DNA of 64,000 bases from Actinobacteria bacterium casp-actino5 (GTDB taxonomy: Bacteria; Actinomycetota; Acidimicrobiia; Acidimicrobiales; Ilumatobacteraceae): assembly GCA_001510385.1 (NCBI GenBank), contig LFFE01000007.1:124001-188000 (forward strand), read 5' to 3'. The stretch's first letter is position 1. Each line of letters starts with the position of its first letter. Positions 59,357 through 64,000 of the stretch are shown here, in pieces. Position numbers and translations under genes: made by a program. The notes under the pieces are model-generated. The model was not told the DNA's origin, ran no database searches, and saw nothing but the letters and a program-made list of their open reading frames with translations.

Positions 59357-59920
59357 TTACGGGGTGCTTGTGGTTGCACCTGGCAAGAGTTGATCGGCGA
59401 AGTCATCACCGAGCGCAATCAGAACCCCAGCGTCACCAATTTCGGATGAGCTCACTGGCGGAACGGTTGGCATCTCGATCAACTGAATCACACCACCGAA
59501 CACTCGAACCAACGACTCGGCGACAACGAGCGCTGCTTCATCATCGACGTAATAGATTTTCGAGGCTCCAAGGGCACCCTCGGTCGAATTGGTTGGTGTT
59601 CCCATATCGAATCCTTCAGCGGCAAGCAATTCCGACATCCGGCCGGCCGATCCATTCACGCTGCTCGCATTTGCAACGATGACGGTTGCACCGTTGGTCA
59701 CTATTTCTGGGACTGCCGTCGTCGTTGTCACCTCGATGGTTGTTGTGGTGGCAGCTGGCGCGGCTGACGTTTCAACTGAAGGTTCAAGTGTTGTAGTAGT
59801 GGTCTCGGTGGCGTCGCCACTACCGCAAGCGGCGACGAGTGCGCCGCACACAACAACTGCCATGGCTGTACGAACACGGTGCCCGGCTTTGGCCAACTTT
59901 TCGATGCAATTGAGTGCCAT
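59357..59920 (-). CDS. LytR C-terminal-domain lipoprotein
   Basis: 187 aa. Basic N-terminus then hydrophobic signal with lipobox ALVAAC, a Thr-rich linker (TTTTTLEPSVETSA) and a LytR_C domain (GATVIVANASSVNGSAGRMSELLAAEGFDMGTP). The same domain order, linker type and motif arrangement as the membrane protein at 57.7-58.4 kb, so the two are paralogs with different anchoring. Function unknown, envelope-located. Confidence 0.88.
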   Translation of the reverse strand: MALNCIEKLAKAGHRVRTAMAVVVCGALVAACGSGDATETTTTTLEPSVETSAAPAATTTTIEVTTTTAVPEIVTNGATVIVANASSVNGSAGRMSELLAAEGFDMGTPTNSTEGALGASKIYYVDDEAALVVAESLVRVFGGVIQLIEMPTVPPVSSSEIGDAGVLIALGDDFADQLLPGATTSTP

Positions 59921-60004
59921 GGCTCTAACAGTACAGCGTTCAACTCGCCCTCTGAATTCGGACTCAACGATGCCACACCGAGCGATGTAACGTCTGGCGC
60001 ACCT

Positions 60005-60946
60005 ATGAACGCGTCGATCCCGGTCATCAACATTCAGTCACCTGATCAAGATGTCATCGCTGGGATCATCGATGCCTATTCACAAATTGGCTTCGCGCAG
60101 ATCGTCGGGCATGGCGTTGACCAGCGCACAATCGATGGAGCGTTTGATGCATCGGCTCGCTTTCATGCACTTCCAGTCGATGAGAAGATGACAATTGCGC
60201 TTGACCACAACCACCGCGGGTACATCGCTGACGGGACTGCCGTCGATCGATCATCTGAGGTGGTGCCAGCGACAGCTGCAAATCGGAGTCAATCGTTCAT
60301 GATGATGCGCGAAGATGCCGCCGACTCTCATGAGGTTCTACGTGGGACTCCTCTTGCGGGTGAAAATCAGTGGCCTCAGCTCGCGAATTTCCGAGAGCCG
60401 GTTACGGCGTGTCATGACGCAATGCGAGATGTTGCGCTTCGGATTCTTTCACTGATTGACCGCGGACTTCAGGCTGATGGCGCACTTATTCAGGCATTCG
60501 ATGTACCAACCACTTGGTTTCGGCTACTGCATTATCCACCGGTTGATGTGAACGCTCCGGTCGATGTGTTTGGATCGGCGCCGCACACCGACTTTGGTGC
60601 ACTCACCCTTGTTGCCCAGGACACTGCCGGCGGGCTCCAGGTCGCTCAAGGAAACGACCAGTGGATTGATGTCGAGCCAATCGATGGCGCATTCGTCATG
60701 AATGCAGGTTCGATGCTGCATCGGTGGAGTAACGGTCGGCTTCGAGCAACTCCCCATCGAGTTCGTAACCGTGGCGCGAGTGATCGATACTCGTGCGTGC
60801 TGTTTTGTGACCCACATATGTCAACTGAGATTGCACCGCTTCCTTCATGCATCGACGACAGGGAAGCGTCTCGGTTTGAGCCAGTTGTGTTTTCTGATGT
60901 TGTTGCGCATCACTTGGGTGCGATCTACGAACAGCATCAAAACTGA
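60005..60946 (+). CDS. Fe(II)/2-oxoglutarate dioxygenase, isopenicillin N synthase-like
   Basis: 313 aa from the ATG at 60005 (MNASIPVINIQS). N-terminal DIOX_N part with GFAQIVGHGVDQ, then the catalytic core HTDFGALTL (HxD) ... LHRWSNGRLRATPHRV (distal His) with RYSCVLF (RxS-like 2OG contact). Typical fold of plant-like and bacterial 2OG oxygenases acting on small molecules. Substrate unknown. No partner gene nearby. Confidence 0.9.
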   Translation: MNASIPVINIQSPDQDVIAGIIDAYSQIGFAQIVGHGVDQRTIDGAFDASARFHALPVDEKMTIALDHNHRGYIADGTAVDRSSEVVPATAANRSQSFMMMREDAADSHEVLRGTPLAGENQWPQLANFREPVTACHDAMRDVALRILSLIDRGLQADGALIQAFDVPTTWFRLLHYPPVDVNAPVDVFGSAPHTDFGALTLVAQDTAGGLQVAQGNDQWIDVEPIDGAFVMNAGSMLHRWSNGRLRATPHRVRNRGASDRYSCVLFCDPHMSTEIAPLPSCIDDREASRFEPVVFSDVVAHHLGAIYEQHQN

Positions 60947-60953
60947 CGGCTTG

Positions 60954-61029
60954 TGGAGCCGGGTGCGAGAATCGAACTCGCGACCACATGATTACAAGTC
61001 AAGTGCTCTACCAACTGAGCTAACCCGGC
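60954..61029 (-). tRNA. tRNA-Thr (TGT)
   Basis: On the minus strand: acceptor GCCGGGT paired to ACCCGGC, D-arm GCTCAGTTGGTAGAGC, anticodon loop CTTGTAA with TGT, T-loop TTCGATT, and CCA encoded at 60956-60954. The anticodon stem contains a T-T mismatch at positions 28/42. Confidence 0.94.
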
Positions 61030-61087
61030 AGCGTCACGGACAAGTCCGATGCGCAGACGTAAGGCTACGAGACGAGTGCGCCGACGG

Positions 61088-62875
61088 CTACCACTCGTAC
61101 CAGCGCACCAACTTCGCGTTCACAACAATTCGGTGATCGAGGCTCGTTGGCAAAAAATTCTCTTTGCTGCAAGCAATTAATGACACGGATGTTGTCGACA
61201 GCGAACGACTAGCGGCAAGAATCTCATCACGATCAGATGAGGTAAGCAGCCGCTCAACGACCTCATATTCGAAGGTCCGCCGATCTGAGGTCACAATCTC
61301 AACGCGATCACCAGCAACAAGGCGATGCACATTTCTGAGGGGTCCACCCGCACTCGTACGATGCGCAAACAGGGCAACATTGGCTGACTGACCCATGTCT
61401 CCGGTGCCAGTCCAATGCCATGTATCCCCCTCGTCCGTAACGACAACAGAGTCGCCGTCTCGCACCCGCGATTCAAGATTGAGCGCCGGAACCTTCAACG
61501 TCCATTCAGGTCCGACCGCCTGTGGAGCAGGATTATCGGGAGCGCCAACAGCGGCAGAGCGCGGGCTACCCGTGAAATATCCGAAGTAGTCGACGATCAC
61601 GTGAGATCCCCCATAGGAGTACACCGAAAAGCCCGAATTCTCAGTTATCCGCGTCACCACTTGATTGGCAAGCGTGGTACCCCGCTCGGTGTAGTTCAGA
61701 TTCGAAGACACTGGATACACCGAGGGAGACCATTTATACGTCCGAGCCGGGGAAACATAAAGATATCCCCAGCCAAGCGAGTCATCCGCGGTGACGTTCA
61801 ACAGCACAGAGGAGGCTCCAGTGGCTGGCTCACGTGGCACAGGTGATTCAAGCATCCAGTTGTGCCACAACCGGTGGGGACTCGGTTGACGGGTATCAAC
61901 GATGCGTTCTGGTAGGGCCGGGACAAAGAGCCCTTCGGATGATTCACCGCTTTCGGGTCCAGTGAAGTACCCGAGAAGATCAACAATGATGTGTCCCCCG
62001 CCGTAAGACCACACGTTAAAGCCACGAATCGAGTTCATCTCACCAACCGGCACCACTGCAGCCGCAGCACGCGTCTGTCCCTTGCTCTCAACATTGAGGT
62101 TTGAAGAGTCGGGCACCTCACGTTCTCCGAACGGGTAGCACGTGAGAAAACCCCAGTCCTTGGCACCATCTAGCGTGAGATTGATCATCACCGCAGTTGC
62201 ATCGGAGGGCACAACACGCGAAACGTCGACCGCAGATATTGAACGCGCTCCCGGAGCATCTCGATGACCAGACCGAGAGTCAAAGATGCGACGTGGAATT
62301 TCAAGACCAACGTATCGACCGGCGCGAACCGGACCAGCAGAAGGCACAAAGGTGCCGACGACGTCAACAATCAGGTCGCAGTCGCTATGGCTCTGCAATT
62401 CAACGGCACCATCATCGCCGAGTTGAACCGTGACCAAATTTGCGAATACTTGGTGTTTATGTTGCATGTTGAGATTCGACACATCTGGCATCACAACTCC
62501 GGACGGATACACCGACACAAAGTTGAACCCAGCGAGATTGATCGCAGTGACCGTTAGTGTCGCCGCTGTCGCTGTCTCTGGGATTCCGTCTCTACCCGCG
62601 ACTTGAACACGAATTCGCTTCCCATTTGCTGAGCGCAGTCTGGTGTAGGAGTACGTTCCATTTTCCGGTTGACGAGTGTCGGCGAGACGAGTCTGTCGAC
62701 TAAGGGCAACAAACTTGCTGGCTCCACTCGGCGCCGACACGTTCGGTTGCTGCAGCCCAAACACCCGCGGAGCATCGCCGACAGCAACGAGTCCGAGGCC
62801 AGCACCTAACCCTCCAAGAAAGTGGCGACGCCCAACGAGATGAGGGCGATCGTTATCGGTGGGCACTCTCACCAC
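61088..62875 (-). CDS. Tat-exported sortase fused to three surface repeats
   Basis: 595 aa. Twin-arginine signal GRRHFLGGLGAGLGLVAVG (residues 15-33). Three repeats of about 125 residues: 54-178 (TRLADTR ... LIVDVVGTF), 188-305 (RRIFDSR ... IIVDLLGYFTG) and 316-436 (ERIVDTR ... VIVDYFGYFTG), each with SNLN in the middle, a common actinobacterial surface repeat. C-terminal residues about 455-595 form a class E/F-like sortase domain with H505 (FAHR), C569 (LIACS) and R582 (DHRIV). Thus an exported transpeptidase-like protein carrying its own surface module. No LPxTG-type target seen. Confidence 0.82.
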   Translation of the reverse strand: MVRVPTDNDRPHLVGRRHFLGGLGAGLGLVAVGDAPRVFGLQQPNVSAPSGASKFVALSRQTRLADTRQPENGTYSYTRLRSANGKRIRVQVAGRDGIPETATAATLTVTAINLAGFNFVSVYPSGVVMPDVSNLNMQHKHQVFANLVTVQLGDDGAVELQSHSDCDLIVDVVGTFVPSAGPVRAGRYVGLEIPRRIFDSRSGHRDAPGARSISAVDVSRVVPSDATAVMINLTLDGAKDWGFLTCYPFGEREVPDSSNLNVESKGQTRAAAAVVPVGEMNSIRGFNVWSYGGGHIIVDLLGYFTGPESGESSEGLFVPALPERIVDTRQPSPHRLWHNWMLESPVPREPATGASSVLLNVTADDSLGWGYLYVSPARTYKWSPSVYPVSSNLNYTERGTTLANQVVTRITENSGFSVYSYGGSHVIVDYFGYFTGSPRSAAVGAPDNPAPQAVGPEWTLKVPALNLESRVRDGDSVVVTDEGDTWHWTGTGDMGQSANVALFAHRTSAGGPLRNVHRLVAGDRVEIVTSDRRTFEYEVVERLLTSSDRDEILAASRSLSTTSVSLIACSKENFLPTSLDHRIVVNAKLVRWYEW

Positions 62876-62935
62876 GCTAGAGGGTGCCCAAGCGCGAGCA
62901 ACAATCGTTATACCCCCAACTGATAGAAGCGACGC

Positions 62936-63856
62936 TCAGCGGTGGCGCCGTACTTCATAGGCCGCAAGTGCCGCTGCGGCCGACACATTCAACGACTCAA
63001 CTCGACCAAGCATCGGAATTGCACAGACCAAGTCACATCGTTCGCGAACGAGGCGTGAAAGCCCGGCACCTTCCGCCCCAAGCACCACACAAATACCTTC
63101 AGCAGCAAGGTCGCCGAGTTCAAACAAACTGCGGTCAGCAGCATCATCAAGACCGACAATCCAAATGCCCTGGTCTTTCATACGGGCGAGAGCAGCAGGT
63201 AACCCTGGCACAACTGCAACCGGCACATGCTCAATTGCACCTGCAGCTGCCTTAGCAACCGTTGGAGTGATATGCACCGCCCGGTGACGGGGGACAACAA
63301 TTCCGTCGACACCGGCTCCCTCGCAGCTTCGCATGATCGCGCCGAGATTTCCCGGATCAGTCACGCCATCAACAGCAACTAAAAATGGTGCAACACCCTC
63401 GCGGCGCTTGATGAGCCGAGCCAGGTCAACCTCTGGAACCTCTGCTGCGCGTGCGAGCACTCCCTGAGGAGCCTCTGAACGAGCAGCGGTTTCGAGACGC
63501 CGGCGAGCGACATATGCAACTGGAACACGATTCGCTCGGGCAAGACCGACAATGTCATCGAGAGCCTCATCGCCTTCAAGTTCAGATGAGATCCAGATCT
63601 CTTGTACTTTGCGACGCTGAGCGAGAAGTAATTGACGAACTGCTTGTCGACCTTCGATTTGCGAGCCACCGAGTGTTTTCGGTCGTGATGCACGTGGTTC
63701 ATCATCTCGACGAATCGCTCCGGTGCGTCCGGCGCCACGGCTGCGAGGGTTTGGGCGAGAACCGCCTCTCCCTGCTGGTCGTGAACCGCTGCGCGAATTC
63801 TTCCTCGGCTGCCCGCTTCCTCGAGAGCCTCCACCAGTATTTCTCCGACCATTCAT
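62936..63856 (-). CDS. rlmB: 23S rRNA 2'-O-methyltransferase, TrmH/RlmB family
   Basis: 306 aa from the ATG at 63856, with GGTGG-type ribosome site upstream. N-terminal 60 residues are Gly/Arg/Ser-rich and disordered (NSRSGSRPAGRGGSRPNPRSRG). Then the substrate-binding domain (IEGRQAVRQLLLAQ) and the SPOUT fold: VTDPGNLGAIMRSCEGAGVDGIVVP, VLGAEGAGLSRLVRERCD, IPMLGRVESLNVSAAAALAAYEV. Likely methylates G2251 in 23S rRNA. Overlaps the ispF stop by four bases. Confidence 0.93.
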   Translation of the reverse strand: MNGRRNTGGGSRGSGQPRKNSRSGSRPAGRGGSRPNPRSRGAGRTGAIRRDDEPRASRPKTLGGSQIEGRQAVRQLLLAQRRKVQEIWISSELEGDEALDDIVGLARANRVPVAYVARRRLETAARSEAPQGVLARAAEVPEVDLARLIKRREGVAPFLVAVDGVTDPGNLGAIMRSCEGAGVDGIVVPRHRAVHITPTVAKAAAGAIEHVPVAVVPGLPAALARMKDQGIWIVGLDDAADRSLFELGDLAAEGICVVLGAEGAGLSRLVRERCDLVCAIPMLGRVESLNVSAAAALAAYEVRRHR

Positions 63857-64000
63857 CGTGTCACCACCACCGTTGCCCAACATGCAATTCCCTCAGCCCG
63901 ACCAATCGCGCCGAGGCCTTCGGCACGCCGCCCCGTCACTGTTACCGGTGCAGAACATGCCTCTCCGAGATTCTGTTGCATCTCTTGTCGGGCAGGAGCA
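63853..64000 (-). CDS. ispF: 2-C-methyl-D-erythritol 2,4-cyclodiphosphate synthase, C-terminus (partial)
   Basis: The last 48 codons are visible; the gene continues past the window edge. The reading APVTVTGRRAEGLGAIGRAEGIACWA matches the conserved C-terminus of IspF (non-mevalonate isoprenoid pathway), either alone or as an IspDF fusion. Stop TGA overlaps the rlmB ATG (ATGA). Confidence 0.85.
   Translation of the reverse strand, partial: APARQEMQQNLGEACSAPVTVTGRRAEGLGAIGRAEGIACWATVVVTR

Noticed and set aside
1-64000. CRISPR arrays, insertion sequences, integrases or phage genes
   Set aside because: No regularly spaced repeats, transposase-like proteins or phage structural genes were seen. 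The poly-gamma-glutamate hydrolase alone is not evidence of a prophage.

Overview
The window reads as a contiguous piece of a chromosome from a moderate-GC actinobacterium, most likely class Acidimicrobiia (Ilumatobacteraceae-like). I base this on the combined gene content: a WhiB regulator, a GlnR-type nitrogen regulator, GSII plus GSI-alpha glutamine synthetases, a ClpS/DUF2017 pair, actinobacterial HemQ, F420/PPOX-type oxidoreductases, DUF3263 and LytR_C proteins, an actinobacterial caa3 oxidase, type I CoaA, PAC2 and a class E-like sortase. Gene density is high, 4-nt start/stop overlaps (ATGA/GTGA) are frequent, and no insertion sequence, phage module, CRISPR array or rRNA is visible. No gene-free stretch exceeds 300 bases. 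The taxonomic call is inference.

Region by region. 1-6.5 kb is a nitrogen block: the end of a molybdenum hydroxylase (xanthine dehydrogenase type), GSII preceded by a four-half-site GlnR box, GSI, GlnR itself, 8-oxoguanine deaminase and RidA. 6.5-13 kb holds a BON/FAS1/OmpA envelope protein, ErpA, Mrp, a Nudix hydrolase, a CcdA/TlpA thiol-redox pair and WhiB. 13-19.5 kb holds a PIG3-type quinone reductase, oligoribonuclease, a poly-gamma-glutamate hydrolase, a lone WXG100 protein, a small regulator/HAD operon, CoaA and a solitary DNA methyltransferase. 19.5-22.4 kb is a copper-handling block (cytochrome c, SCO1, a cupredoxin, a His-rich membrane protein, PCuAC). 22.4-35 kb runs on the minus strand: CtaB, then a long respiratory operon, then SerS, PdxH and Map. 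35-36.3 kb carries ClpS, DUF2017 and tRNAs Glu, Asp and Phe. 36-50 kb is mostly housekeeping (PyrE, PurA, PurB, TerC, oxidoreductases, transporters). 50-64 kb holds GlnD, a lone branched-chain-amino-acid-type binding protein, HemQ with an ATP-grasp and a sulfur-carrier protein, glycerate kinase, uridine kinase flanked by two LytR_C proteins, a 2OG dioxygenase, tRNA-Thr, a Tat-exported sortase fused to three surface repeats, RlmB and the end of IspF.

How the genes work together. The nitrogen genes form a plausible GlnR regulon: purine breakdown feeds ammonia to two glutamine synthetases, and GlnD lies further along the window. The copper block, CcdA/TlpA, CtaB, CtaG and HemQ supply copper, thiol redox and heme functions that the caa3 oxidase needs.

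The most unusual element lies at 30.6-33.9 kb. Upstream of the true oxidase genes are clear but catalytically stripped paralogs of cytochrome oxidase subunits I and III, plus an unknown membrane protein, in the same transcription unit. The subunit I paralog keeps one of six metal/heme-binding histidines. This is my main candidate for an undescribed system. The sortase fusion and the GlnR box are the next most interesting.
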